Shown here: positions 46,872 through 58,651 of the stretch, in pieces
Position numbering within the stretch: the stretch's first letter is position 1
Layout of the letters: each line of letters begins with the position of its first letter
Source: Penicillium oxalicum
Taxonomy: Eukaryota > Ascomycota > Eurotiomycetes > Eurotiales > Aspergillaceae
Reading direction: 5' to 3'
NCBI RefSeq assembly: GCF_001723175.1
Contig: NC_064656.1
Span: 2,108,001 to 2,172,000, forward strand
Length of the DNA stretch: 64,000 nt
Translations under genes and position numbers: made by a program
The notes under the pieces: generated by a model
What the model saw: only the letters and a program-made list of their open reading frames with translations
Databases searched by the model: none
Told to the model about the DNA's origin: nothing

Positions 46872-49344
46872 AGGTAGGGTTGAGTGCCTTTGCATTGCTT
46901 GTTTTTGATTGTCTTCCTCACGTCCCCAGTTTTGATCCCATGTTCATTATCAACTTTGCTTTCTTGAATCACCTGTGGGACCGGTCGTCACCTTGTCTTG
47001 TTTTATGTTTGATGCGTTCCGTCTACCAACCCCCAAAAGACTCACAAAAAAATGGCTTTGGGCCCTTCCTTGCCCCTTGCATTCTTGATTTTTGACGTTT
47101 GATTCTTTGCACGTTATCTTTTCTGGTTTTTGGCTGTCAGGTGTCTTTTGGCACCTTTTTCAGCGTTGCTAACAGGTCACAGGTTCGATCCGTGAAAAAG
47201 GGGTGCCTCGGCGGCACATAGGGGAGGATGGTGGCGGGCTCTTGCTCAGAAAAAAGATATGTTTTCTGATTTCTCCTGGTGTTCTTGGTGTGACATTCAC
47301 TGACCATCATCATAGCTATGAAGACCTTGTCGAATGGAAAGACTACGACGAGACTTGAACAACACCCACAAGGAATGACCGGGGCTCTCAGTTGGCCGAA
47401 GATTCACGTCGCATGAGGATACCGTGATTGTCATGATGACAAACACCCACCATCCACTCCCTCCCCTTCTACTTGTTGAACAGATCCAACGTTGGTGGGA
47501 AGATTTCTTGGATACATTTGGATTGGCGAGGTTGTTTGGGGTAGTCATGTGCTCATTTTGCCAAGTTGTCTCATTTTTCTCATTGCTTCTCCGAAACCCG
47601 ATGTCTATGCTGTGAAGCTCTGTCACACGTTTTGAACACAGAATCAAAGACAATTTCAGCCAAGGATAATTTGCATGACGCTTTAGTAGATCGGAGAACA
47701 TGATCAGACCATCATGTTTGGGTTTGATGATGCCCTCGGCTCCCGGAGCCTGTGACAAGTGGCAATGGGATTGTCATCACCGTTCTGAAAGCGGTGCGGC
47801 GCGGGTAGATGAGTCATATGTAGTGTCCATACTAAGCAGAAGCAGAATATTGTGATCTTCGATCAATAATCCTCCGGCGAGTCTTGGAAAGCTGAAATCA
47901 TGAATATGTCCCAAGTCGCTTGGAGGGAGTGACACATCATCTCAAAGCGAAATCCCCACGGCGGAGTTTCCAGAGACATGAGGGGCTTCAAGACTTTGTC
48001 CTCTCACTGCTGGGAAGCACCTGTGAATGCCGCATCACTTGGAGACTTGGAAGTGGTCTTCCTTGTCAAGAAATTCACCCAAGTGCATCTGAAGACATTT
48101 GAGTATGAAGGCAAGTCCTCCAAGATGGGTCCGAAGCTTCGATGGATATCACAAGGCATGCCGAGATTGGCATTCAGAGAGCTGCATTGATGTATGAACA
48201 GAACTGCCCTCAATGACACCGTTGAAAAGACATGACCATCGCACTTTTGAATCTTGGAAAGATATATCGTCCGATTACTCTTTTCGGAAAGGTCATTCTG
48301 ACTAGGGTGCCAACATGTCCGCAGTCGAGCCGGTCGTTGATCGCCTTCATTGCACTCATCAGAATGACAGGGATCGAAGATGGGTGACAGCGGGGCAGGG
48401 CCTCCGGCATCAATGCAGTGGGTATAATTACTTATTTTGAAGCAGAATCGAACACTACTAACTACCTAATGAATCAAAAGGGACAAAGTACGGAATACAG
48501 TGGTAGCCATATACATTGTGAGTGCCGTGGAAGGTAATATGGTACTTAAAACTCGCAGGTAGAACTGCGTTTAACAGGAATCGGCGATGATCAGGTACCG
48601 AGTACAAGTTCGTACGTGACATTCACTCACTGATCCAAGACACAGGCACAACTAAGAACATCGATATTCCGACCGAGAGTCCTCGCCACTAATGTAAATC
48701 ACGTGATTTTGGATGGCGCATCCGTCTGCACTCCGCACGAGTGGTAGCTGTAGTAGTCCGTAGCATAGATACAATGATAGCTTCAAGATACCAAACAAGG
48801 GCTACAGATTAGGCGCATCCAATCCAGTATCAATATTCGACTCGAGAGCTACAGAGCTTGACGAGCTGTCAGCAAATGTGTTGAATCATATCGCTCTTCA
48901 ACGTGGTGCTTTTGTAGATGATGTAGGAATTTGTCATCAGGCAAAGATTCTTTGGTTTTGTTTGTGGTTGAAATGTGGAGGCACTAACGGTGATCATATG
49001 ATGACGATCGAATAAGCCATGGTTGACTGTCTATCTCAAGACTCAAGACAGGGAGCAGACTCCTGATAGGACACAGTATAAAATGAATTAGGCTCCGAGC
49101 AATTGTCTGGGCCGTGTGGGGGCCAACATTCTATGTTTTATCACGCAACATTGCCTTTTTGGCGCTCATGATGATGATCACACATCTATCACGATCCGGG
49201 GATCTGACAACAAACATTGATATTATATGAAGCCGGTATCGCCCACATGATCTTGTCCTTTCAAACCGTTCGTTATACTGCAGCAAAAGAAGAAAGGAGT
49301 AGAATCTCCATTGCACCATTGCAACAAACAAGAAGAAGAAGGCG
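46872..49344. other. Intergenic stretch with competing hairpins
   Basis: This 2.5 kb region is downstream of the repeat protein. It contains the inverted-repeat set at 47150-47217 and no recognisable protein gene. Short open frames around 47300-48400 have no domain signature. Confidence 0.5.
47150..47217. other. Mutually exclusive hairpin arms with tRNA B-box-like sequence
   Basis: Arm 1 (47150-47162, GGCACCTTTTTCA) can pair with arm 2 (47193-47207, TGAAAAAG followed by GGGTGCC) with a two-base bulge, enclosing a 30-base loop. The end of arm 2 (GTGCC, 47203-47207) can instead pair with GGCAC at 47213-47217. The loop contains GGTTCGATCCG, matching the tRNA B-box consensus in 10 of 11 positions, but a full tRNA cloverleaf does not form. 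It lies about 280 bases past the stop of the repeat-protein gene, so it may be in its 3' UTR or be a separate small RNA. Confidence 0.45.
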
Positions 49345-51064
49345 ATGGGATCCATTAATTCTCCCAGCGAGCCAAGACTCGTCATTGCATCAAATCGCTT
49401 GCCTCTCTCCGTCAGAAAGACCAATGGCACTTACGATGTCGCTCCCTCGAGCGGCGGCCTCGTGAGCGCATTAAGAGGTCTCAAAGTAGCAGATTATGTA
49501 TGGCTGGGATGGCCAGGGCTGGCAGTCAATAAAAGTCAAAGGCAAGCTGTCGACGATGAGCTAGCCAGGGAACATGCATCTGCCGTGTATCTTGACGATG
49601 AATTGGCGAGGGACCACTACAACGGGTTCTCCAGTAAGTGAGGCCTCTATTCCCCCCCCCTCTCTATCTCTCTGAGTAGCGTTTGATTCAAGCGGCGTGT
49701 TACTGATACTATACACAGATGCTATCTTGTGGCCAATTCTTCACTATCAACCAGGTAAACAGATGACGCCCTCTGTATGGAATGCCTACAGCCGGGTAAA
49801 TGAGATATTTGCGGACACAGTTAGCAGTGAAGCCCGAGATGGTGATTTGATCTGGGTGCACGACTATCATCTATTTCTTTTACCGCAAATGCTGCGGGAT
49901 CGCTTGCAGGCACAGAGTAAACACTGTCCTATAGGCTTCTTCCTACACACGCCGTTCCCGGCGGACGATTACTGGCGAGGACTTCCTGTCGAGGAGGAGT
50001 TGCTCAAGGGTATTCTGGGAAGCGATGTCATCGGATTCCACACTGATGAATACAAGAAGAACTTTGTCACATCTTGCGACATTCTGCTGTGAGTTGTGCT
50101 AGTCAAGCGCCTTGGGAAATCGCATCACTGACACACGTTTATCATAGGGATTCCGTACATGTGATAAACGACCATATCCAGTACAAAGATCGCTTGATAA
50201 AGACTGGTAGATACATTGCAGGCATCGACTATGATAGGTTCACCACTACGCTCCGCGATGAAAAAGTGAAAGCTCGTATTAGCGAGTTAGAGTCGCTCTA
50301 TGAGGGCAAGAAGGTGATTATCGGTGTCGATCGTCTAGACTACACGAAGGGCTTGACGGAGAAAATGGAAGGATTTAGAGTATTCCTCGATCAACACCCG
50401 GAACTACGGGATAAGGTCATACTGATCCAAATTGCGATCCCGAGTCGTGAAGACGTCAAAGAGTATCAAGACCTTGAGGGAGAGGTGAGCAAGTTGGTGG
50501 GTCAGATCATTGGAAAACACGGTGAGTCTGCCCAAGATCTCGACATGGCTGGACAAGCGAAAAAAAGAAACAATAACAAAACAGAGTAGCCGGTTGACAC
50601 TAACTGTATTTCCCAGCCACACCTCATTCTACGCCGCTTCTATACATTCACCGGTCTGTCTCATTTGAGGATCTCACATCTCTATACGCAATTTCCGACG
50701 TGTGTTTCTTGACTTCCCGCCGCGATGGGCTAAACCTGGTGGCCTCTGAATATGTCGCATGCCAGGATGCGAGAAATGGCGTCCTCGTCCTGTCCAAATT
50801 CACGGGAGCGGCAAGTTTCCTCAATCATGGGAGTGTTCTGTGCAATCCGTCAAGTGCAGAAGGCCTCTCGGATGCGCTCTACAAGGCCATGATGATGGGA
50901 GGTGAAGAAAGGAGGAGAAAACACAACATTTTACGTGATTTTGTCACTGCACATACAAGGTAAGACGATCCGTGTTTCAAATAGCGAGCGCATTGTGCTA
51001 AAAACAAGGTAGCGAGAGATGGACTAAGAGCTTTTTGGGGGAGCTTCAACATCAGCAAAGTTGA
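49345..51064 (+). CDS. Alpha,alpha-trehalose-phosphate synthase (GT20)
   Basis: A 475-residue retaining glycosyltransferase that makes trehalose 6-phosphate from UDP-glucose and glucose 6-phosphate. Exons are 49345-49633, 49719-50088, 50148-50521, 50617-50959 and 51013-51064. Conserved parts in order: RLVIASNRLPLSV, SSGGLVSALRG, ILWPILHYQP, LIWVHDYHLFLLPQMLR, FLHTPFP, GSDVIGFHTDEYKKNF, VDRLDYTKGLTEKMEGF (sugar-nucleotide Arg and Lys), and SRRDGLNLVASEYVACQ. All recognised catalytic segments are present. It is somewhat divergent: the segment before the I-A-G-I-D-Y motif is unusual, and the common RDGMNLV reads RDGLNLV. It is probably a paralogue of the housekeeping enzyme. The C-terminus is short, with no phosphatase domain. 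Confidence 0.92.
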
Positions 51065-51777
51065 AGGAGTTCGTCTCGAATCGCTTACAGCAGTTCTGGA
51101 AGAACCCCCCCCCCCCCCCCCCTCCCCCCCGCGATATGGTTTCAAAGTTTGCGGGTAATTATTTTGAGTACTAATGTGGATTTTCACCTTCAATTCCTCT
51201 TTTCTAGTGAGCCAGCGGGCCTGAAATGCTATGTCTGTTAGTGGTCGACTTTGCGAGATTTACGCTTCAGCTTAATCGTGGTATATTCAGCACAGGAATT
51301 GGCTCATACAGGTCAATTACTCCATCCATAACAAAACTGAAAATTCTAATATACATCTGTCCGAAAAGTCAAGTATGGAGATTGATTGGCTCATTTCGGG
51401 CCCAAACCTGACGGACCGTTCCATGCGGATCCAGCTCTACCAAAGCCCATCAGATCGGGTCTTTGATACATCCATACATAAAACCTTTACACAACAAAAA
51501 TAGATAATGTCTTATGTTACTTAAAAACTTAATTCATTGCTGATTCATTAGACTTGTTGCAATTGTAAACTGTCTGTCTTGTGAGTCCTGTAGTCATAAA
51601 ATACTAGTTCTCAAGCTATTAACAGATTCGAGTGGAAAGTCTGGATTTCTGCTCAACCCTGCTTGAAAAAAGTGCTTCGTCTCCACGCTTCTGGCTGATC
51701 GTTCCATATCCCCAGATAGAATTGAACAAACTGAAATGGAAAAAAGGTTCTTCGACCCTACAAATCTCTCTCCCGGT
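51065..51777. other. Intergenic stretch with poly-C run
   Basis: This stretch lies between the converging trehalose-phosphate synthase and PHB depolymerase genes. It contains an 18-base C run followed by T and seven more C (51105-51130) close behind the synthase stop, and no gene. Confidence 0.55.
51105..51130. repeat. Poly-C tract
   Basis: Eighteen C, one T and seven C, 41 bases after the trehalose-phosphate synthase stop codon. Confidence 0.95.
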
Positions 51778-53184
51778 CTACAGTGGAAGTAGACACTGCG
51801 CATAAAAGGCACTGTAAGCCGTGCAAATACCTTGAGCACAGGTGGTTGGGCCGGTCCATCCATATCCTCCACACTGTCCGTATAGTGGAGCGCCGGTTAC
51901 AGAACTCGGTGAAGCTGTGGTTGTTGTAGAAGGTTTGGTGGTTGTAGACAAGGTGGTGCTAGTTGGAGGAGTGCTTCCTCCTCCAGTGAAACCGCTCATG
52001 ATTTGTGCAACCTGGTTGACAATTGCAACCATTTGAACACCTGTGATGAATTAGCAATTTTGTCAAATCGGGATTGCTCGGAGATCTAGTTGGTTATTTA
52101 CCTCCAATTTGGTCGGCATTGTTGCCATACCAGCCTACCCAGTCCCAGCAACCATTGGGGTTGCTCAATGAGCCTCCCCAGGTGGAGTGGATGGTGTTAT
52201 CAGGCTTGGCTTGTGGATAGAGAATGATAATGTTGTTCGTATCTAAGCAGTCCAGCGATGAGATGGTGGTCGGGTCTGAATTGTGACTCAAAGGAGGATC
52301 CTACTTACCCGCCCATTGGTTGTAGCCTGTATTTTGAACGAATTTCATCTGAATGTTGCTATAGCTTTGCAAGCATCCATGCAGAGCAACGTGCAGTTTA
52401 CAGACAGTATTGCCGCTCTGGCAACTCGCTGGCACATACATGTATCCAGTAGTATCCATACCAGCAGCAACGTATGCACCATTCTGCGCAAAGGAGACAA
52501 TGCTTCCAGACAATGTTCCCGTATTTTTTGCGTTTAGCGGTCCATACATCCATTGCAACACAGCCCCTGCGCCGTCGTAGTTGCAGTTGCTGATATATGG
52601 CGAGGAGGACATGGAGCAGGAATTGTCCCCAGAGCCACTAAAGTCAGTAGGGAATGTATGTGAGGCACCACTTGTAGTCACGTAAGAAACATCGGCCGGG
52701 GTGTCAAAATTGCTCAGCTGCGAATTCAGCGCATTCATAACGTTTGGTCCGACAGTTGTGTCAGAAGAGCCTGTCCAGAGGTAGATCTTGCGGTTCTTCA
52801 AGTTGCTAATCGGTGCAATCTGATTTCCACTCCAGGCCTTCATATTGGCAATGGGCGTCGTGATCGACGGGTTTCCATTGTACATGCATGAGATATACTA
52901 TAAAGTCTCATCAGAAATTGTCGTCAGAGGTCAATAAAGCCGGCGGAGGAGTAAAATACCGCCTGATTGCGAGCACAGTCGAATGGACCTCCCGCAAACA
53001 CACCAAATCCAGTTTGGAAGATATTTGAGTATGCAACACCAAGCTGCGCAGAAAAGAAGCCACCGCTCGATAATCCAGAGACAGATACTGAGACCGGGTC
53101 AACATTGTAAGCACCCAACGTTGTAGCTGCACAGGTAGCTCCTGCAAAGCCAACAAGTCCGATCAAAGCATCTCGATAGGTCAT
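51778..53184 (-). CDS. Extracellular PHB depolymerase with C-terminal CBM1
   Basis: A 405-residue secreted esterase. Exons are 53184-52960, 52897-52309, 52242-52102 and 52040-51778. After a signal peptide (about 20 residues) comes a domain very close to the Penicillium funiculosum poly(3-hydroxybutyrate) depolymerase, an alpha/beta hydrolase of circularly permuted topology. Its catalytic triad falls at the same numbers here: Ser39 in SGLSSGG, Asp121 in TGSSDTT and His155 in GASHTFP. This also supports the first splice. Cys residues typical of the enzyme are present. After [17 protein letters not shown] a Thr/Ser-rich linker leads to a fungal CBM1 (about residues 370-402: [13 protein letters not shown], then [16 protein letters not shown]) with four Cys and the aromatic binding face. 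The P. funiculosum enzyme is a single domain, so the added CBM1 is notable. The true substrate (PHB or a plant ester) is open. Confidence 0.92.
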
Positions 53185-55294
53185 CTTGCAGAGCTCTTAT
53201 GGCCAAGATGGTTCGTGTCAAAGTGATTGTGAATTGTTGTTTGGATTCTAAGCAGCTCCTGCAAAGCTTTTATATACATCGCACGCTTCAATACCTTCAC
53301 TCTGCACGTTCGCCATACCAATGTGTAGTTTCAAGGTTTTGTCCTTGAGATCCTATGGTGACACAAGCTGAAGATCTGCAGAGACCCCATATTTCGGATC
53401 CGCTCGTCTTTCTCGGAGCTTGAGTCACCATGCAGATCAAGAACAATGCCTATGTTACTTCTTCACCACTACGGTTAGCGTGAAGCCTGTGCGTACTCCA
53501 GATTTGAATGGTGGCGCGCGGGGTAAGAGTGTGCGGAGTAACCCCAGCAAAACACGGTGAAATTGAGTACGGATCCGAGATTGAATCTTTGTAAATGCTG
53601 CGCGAGTCCAACTAGTAGATATTCTTCTTTGCAAATAGATACAATGCGACGCAATGCGCTATAGGGGGAAAGCCATTGAGGGTGTCGAATTGACACTAAA
53701 TCTTCATCAAATCCACCACTTCGTTGGTCGACTGTGAAATCAACCACGACATACTGAATGAATTCTCTAATTTTCATGAATCCCTGGATATCTTACTTAA
53801 TTCAACATCAAATACAACATCCAACACAGTAGCTTATTCAGTCTCTTGTCCAACACCTTTCTCAGTAACGGATTGAGTGTCAAATCCAATGTTAATACCA
53901 ACATCGAATTCAATGTCATCTTATATATCGAACCAAGCATCAGATTGCGCATTTAAAGTCAATATCATCCATTCTGCGAGATCATGAGTAGCATTCATTC
54001 ACCACAAACCTTGATTAACTCGCGATTCGTTTGGATCCACGTATAAACAACCACAACAACAACTCAAAGTAAGACTTTGTATACCGCACTCCGTCCAATC
54101 AAGCTCTAGAGATTCTGATGGAAGAGAGATGACCATACGTCTCTTCGAAGCCAGATTTTATTTTGTGATTTGTATGCAAAAAATACGTTATTCTTAATGC
54201 AGCATGTCACGGGGTGTCAGTACTACGTAGCGGGTGGTTCATGTTTGGGCATGTGAATCGGATCAGAACCGATGGTATACGCACGTCATTTGTGGGGATA
54301 TCCATGATGAGTTGGTGGCCTTGAAAGACCTTTTTGGTGTGAACACCAGAATATATAGTGCTTAGATAGAATCACTCGCTTGGATCTTCTGCACAAACAG
54401 GTTCCCATTTCCCATGCGTGAGTTTATCCAAGCTGATGATTTGGTCACTGTCGAGGCTTTCCAAGTTGATCACCACACCATTTTTTCCGCAGCAACATAA
54501 AGGTCTGAATGTTTTCTAAATGGCTTTGTAATTTATTTCGAGTTCAAAGGATTCGTAATAGCTACTTTCAGGAATTCGAGAAAGAGGGTGTGTTTTTTTG
54601 GACTTGGAATCTTTTGTCGAAATCGGTTCACATTATTTGAACCCTAGTCAAATTGCTTTTCTGAAGAGCATAATATATATCACAGTGATTTCTTCTAGTA
54701 ATACTCGAAAAGCGGTTTGGAATTTTAATACTCGGCAGTATAGTTTGCAAGGGAGAACATATATCTTGTCGTCGGGAGGTGCATCCGGGTGGCGTGGTTC
54801 CGCGCAGTTTGTACAAGAGGCGATGAACTGACTTGTTCTATAAGCACGAAACTGGGATTTCTGGCATAAAGAAATGTGTACATGGTATCTGAAAGCTTGA
54901 ATAACCTGTTTTCCAAAGTACGAACATTCGCAGGATCACACGACTTCCATGGCTAAGATTGGACTCGATCTAGAGAATGGCCAGACTACCAGGCAAGCGT
55001 CAACATGGTGCCTACTGGCGATGACCCAACATGGACGCCACGGGCGGGAGTCCCGAATTCCTCATTAGAGGTTATCATAGCTGGCCAGAAAATGCTTTTC
55101 CTGGATCAAACTTATTCTAAATTCCAGCCTGACGCGACAATGATGCTCTGCCAGATACACCCCATCAACTCCCCTTGCTCTCACTTCTGCGAGCGCCCGC
55201 CTCAACTACAGACCTTGACGCAGTCCTGCCACCCCTGTCAACATCACCATCTTTTTCTCAACCCCATCCCCAATGCTAAGAAATGTAACCCATC
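53185..55294. other. Intergenic stretch, no supported gene
   Basis: This 2.1 kb region is AT-rich, especially 53800-54850. Loosely repeated AACATC/AAATCC-type phrases occur at 53800-53960 but no clean repeat unit is definable. No gene was recognised. Confidence 0.5.
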
Positions 55295-55867
55295 ATGTCC
55301 GCCCACCAAAAGAAGAACGATCTCCCCTTCATCCACCGCTACATCACCACCCACAATTCCGAAGGCGAGGCGGTGTTTGTCTCCCATGCCCAAATCCCAG
55401 ACTACATGCCCTCTACACCAGCTGGGGAGGACGGCGAAATTGCACTACTCTACGCCACAACCAGTGCGCCGGCAATCATCGACAACGAAGCAGATCTGGC
55501 CATGTACGATGAGTTTCTCCATCAGCCGCCTGGGCTGACGACTCCATCGGGGACGATCTTCCGACTGATCGATCTACGGCCTGGAAAGATTAGTCCGATG
55601 CATCGGACGGTGAGTGTTGATTATGGAATTGTGATTGAGGGTGAAGTGGATCTGATTTTGGATTCGGGGGCGACGCGACATCTTCGACGTGGTGATGTGA
55701 GTATCCAGAGAGGGACGGCGCATTCGTTTCGAAATAGAAGTGACACGGACTGGTGTCGGATGCTTTTTGTGTTTTTGCCAATGCAGAAGATTACTATTCA
55801 GGGGAAGGAGCTGGATGAGGAGGTTTATGATGAGGGATATGATTGTCCGAATAGAGTTCCTAGTTAA
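55295..55867 (+). CDS. Small cupin-domain protein
   Basis: A 190-residue single-domain cupin encoded by one exon. The cupin motif 1 region is GKISPMHRTVSVDYGIVIEGEVDL and motif 2 is LRRGDVSIQRGTAHSFRNRSDTDWCRMLFVF, forming the double-stranded beta-helix. Metal-ligand candidates are the His of PMHRTVS, the Glu of IEGE and the His of GTAHSF. This fungal family contains uncharacterised proteins, sometimes within polyketide clusters, so an oxygenase, isomerase or cyclase role is possible but not shown here. There is no signal peptide; it is likely cytosolic. The start ATG follows an unremarkable leader, and no in-frame alternative with family similarity lies upstream. Confidence 0.88.
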   Translation: MSAHQKKNDLPFIHRYITTHNSEGEAVFVSHAQIPDYMPSTPAGEDGEIALLYATTSAPAIIDNEADLAMYDEFLHQPPGLTTPSGTIFRLIDLRPGKISPMHRTVSVDYGIVIEGEVDLILDSGATRHLRRGDVSIQRGTAHSFRNRSDTDWCRMLFVFLPMQKITIQGKELDEEVYDEGYDCPNRVPS

Positions 55868-57181
55868 TTCCTGGGATTGTGTTGCGTGAAATGGGTGGAT
55901 GGCTTGTGAAGGAGTATATGTAACTACTGGCAAGATCACGCCTGTTTGCTAAAAGTCTTCAAGAACTGCGTGTAGAAAGGGAGCTTGATCCTGTATAGTC
56001 TTGATCAGCCGGGTATGTATGACAGAGACTGTTTCCTGGGTTGCATCTCTCAACGTCGCAATTTTCAAAGAGCGCAGCAAAATTATTTCTTGGACTTCCG
56101 CCTACAATTGCATAGAGGCTTGTTGGAGAAAAGAACGCCTCTCAGTCGACGGAGATCCCGATCGTCACCATGCAATTCCACGGTCGATCAAAAGCCACGC
56201 AGATCCTATTGTCTCGGTAACAGAGACTATTGTATCGTCGCATGCGTCTTCTCCGCTGGCTTATTAGAGATCTCGACCTCCTCGGGTGCCGATGAGCTAG
56301 CTTGGTTCACCACGACCGAGAGTGTGCAATCCGTCGTATCGTCCATGGCACAGTCATGGAAAACGAGAAGATGCCGCTTGTCTTGCCGAAGCGCCATACT
56401 ACCTTATTACGCCACGACTGTGACGAAATGGACTGTCAGATAAAACCGCCTTGACTTTCCAAATCCGGTAAACGTGGTCGCTTCATTGGCTCTCTGGAAA
56501 CGGGGCGGTGCGGCTTCAGATCCGAGGAATGTAACCCAGCCACTTCCCCCTGGAAAGAGGGACGTCACGATGCTTCAACCCTTCTAGATCGAAACCATCA
56601 CCAAGTCTTTCTCGTCGAGTGTACAGAGGCTATTACGATCTTTTGTTTGATCGGTAGTCTACGAAGAATTCATGCGCGTCTTGCTAGTATTTCCATCCGC
56701 CTCGTCCACGCCGAGTTTTCAAGGAGTTTTCAAGATAGGGAGGTCTATTCGAACGAGTTCCCGTTCTTTCAATTGGCCGTTCTTAGACTCAATTCTTAAT
56801 TTTCCGTGGTATCACGAGCCACTACGATCTAGAATTGCGGATGTCTCGATCGCCCTGGTTCGACGAGGCCCGCTCACTCTTCCCCCCTCTCCACGGAACG
56901 TACATCATGGATACAGACCTCTCCACTCGACTCGATGTTCCTTCAGGAACAGAGTGATCCAAACTGCGGACCATGGCGGAGGCTCCATGGCTCCATTCAC
57001 CTCGTCATGACTTGCATGTAACCTTGCTCTGGGTGACCAGATGGTCTAAGCCGTGTATATCATTATCTTGGGTCTCCCGTCCATCCAGTCCAGAGGGATA
57101 TTCATTTGATATGCACAGGGCCACTGCGTGTTACGAGTAGATCACCAATTCCCTCAACCATTTGACCGTGACGACCTTCTA
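55868..57181. other. Intergenic stretch, no supported gene
   Basis: This region lies between the cupin and the GPI-protein gene. Open frames of 75 to 150 codons at 55985-57010 have no recognised domain and no consistent coding signal, so I leave them out. Confidence 0.5.
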
Positions 57182-57906
57182 ATGTATCATTTCATCTCCA
57201 CGATCGCGCTATTCTTAGCTACGGCCAACGTCCTCGTGTGCGCCCAAAGTCCTCCACCAGTCGGCCTGAGCAGTGATGCGCAATGTGAATCTCAAGAGTA
57301 AATTCCAAATCTCATTTCAATCCTGCAACCAACTGGGAAAACGAGAAGAAAACCAAAAGGAAAACAGAAACTAACTCAACTCCATCCAGAATCGTCGACA
57401 CATGCGTCTCCATGATGCAGAAATACCTTCAAAAATGCTCCTCCGATAACTGGGATTGCAAATGTTCGGGATTCGCCAACATGGCCAAGTACGTATTCAA
57501 TCCAGCACTGAAATTGTCACTATGATTGTTCCTCCTGTGGCTCGGCTCGGTTCCTTGTGATCAGCTTGCTGATGGACATGTTCGGTCAAGCTGCTACGTT
57601 GATTGTCCCGATAGCCCGGACTACATCGCCGCTCAGTCTTCAAGTGCCTCGAGTTGTGCGACTGCCAATGCTTACGATGTGGGCAACACCGTGGTACCTG
57701 ACACATGGAAAACGATGGATTTCCACAATACGATCCACGCGACCGCCACCAAGGCCGTGGAAAATCTGAGGGCGACACCGACGAGTACAAACACGATCGA
57801 CAATCAGGAGAAGGCGGCTCAAACGTCGGAGGGGGCGGCGGCGAGTATGAACAGGAAAGGAAGCTGGCTTGCTCTTGTGGGGCTGGGGGTGGGCGCTATG
57901 TTCTGA
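57182..57906 (+). CDS. GPI-anchored cysteine-containing cell-surface protein
   Basis: A 176-residue protein. Exons are 57182-57297, 57390-57488 and 57591-57906; joins give S-Q-E-I-V-D-T-C and M-A-N-C-Y-V-D-C-P. The signal peptide is MYHFISTIALFLATANVLVCA. The mature Cys-rich part has IVDTCVSMMQKYLQKC, DNWDCKCSGFANMANCYVDCPD and SSCATANAY, a pattern seen in fungal GPI-anchored Ser/Thr-rich surface proteins, where an NCYNNCP-like motif is common. The C-terminal part is Thr/Ser/Ala-rich with a small-residue region before the final hydrophobic tail WLALVGLGVGAMF, which fits a GPI signal. Function unknown; likely at the plasma membrane or in the cell wall. Confidence 0.82.
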
Positions 57907-58052
57907 ATTGTTGCAGAGGCTGGGCCCTTCTTTCAAGGACTCTGAAAGCGTTTTACACCATTTCTCTCATATTGCAAAAGATCATGCGAAATCAATATTG
58001 AGTCCATTGACTTGACTAGTATGGATGGACATACATGGAGGATGGAAGCCAC

Positions 58053-58651
58053 CTACTCAACCGAGACTTGGACTTTAGACTTGTCTGGAAGGCGGGTTGG
58101 AAGATGTCAGCGCTGATCGGCCGTGAAGATGGTTTAAAAGGAGCAGAGCAATTGGCTTACAAAAGGCAATGTGATCCTTGATGTTCATCGCCTTTTCCTT
58201 CGGAGTCGCATAGTACCAGGCGGCGTCTTTGATGACGGCGTCTATGGCCAATTAGCATGCTTCGAGCGATCCAGCAAAGTCGTTTGCAGCCCGTTAAAGA
58301 AAGAAAGTAAAAAGACAAACAACGAGATGGCTGTACTGACCACCATTCTTGACAGAGTAGTACTCCGCCTCGCCCTTCCACGGGCAGTACGTCTTTGTAT
58401 CAGAACCCACAAAGACATTGGGATCTTTGATCGCGGAACGGGGGAACTGCCAGATGGCAAACAATTCAGTACAGCTCATTCCACATCAACTCAGCTCAAC
58501 TCAGCCCAGCTCAGCTCAATCTAAGCTTAAAGTAGCTTGAATGGGATGCTGTCATCTGTCAATGACGTACGTAGACGTTTCCCTCCACCGTCTCCCATGC
58601 GTCGGCCTCGGCCAAGACCAGGTCACCCACTTTCGCTTTGGCGGTCGGCAT
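58053..58651 (-). CDS. DUF427 family protein
   Basis: A 99-residue protein made from four small exons: 58651-58571, 58446-58341, 58241-58161 and 58084-58053. The second intron uses a GTCAGT donor (a GTGGTC donor three bases upstream also keeps frame). Joining gives ETVEGNVYFPRSAIKDPNVF, then SDTKTYCPWKGEAEYYSV, KDAAWYYATPKEKAMNIKDHIAFYKSKVQV, the full DUF427 pattern: a small beta-barrel with a buried CPWKG and AAWYY. The family is widespread in bacteria and fungi with no established biochemical role. The length matches the family. It is transcribed away from the next reductase gene, with an 841-base gap between their starts. Confidence 0.9.

Noticed and set aside
53800..53960. Loose AACATC/AAATCC repetition
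   Set aside because: No consistent unit or spacing could be defined; it may be simple AT-rich drift.
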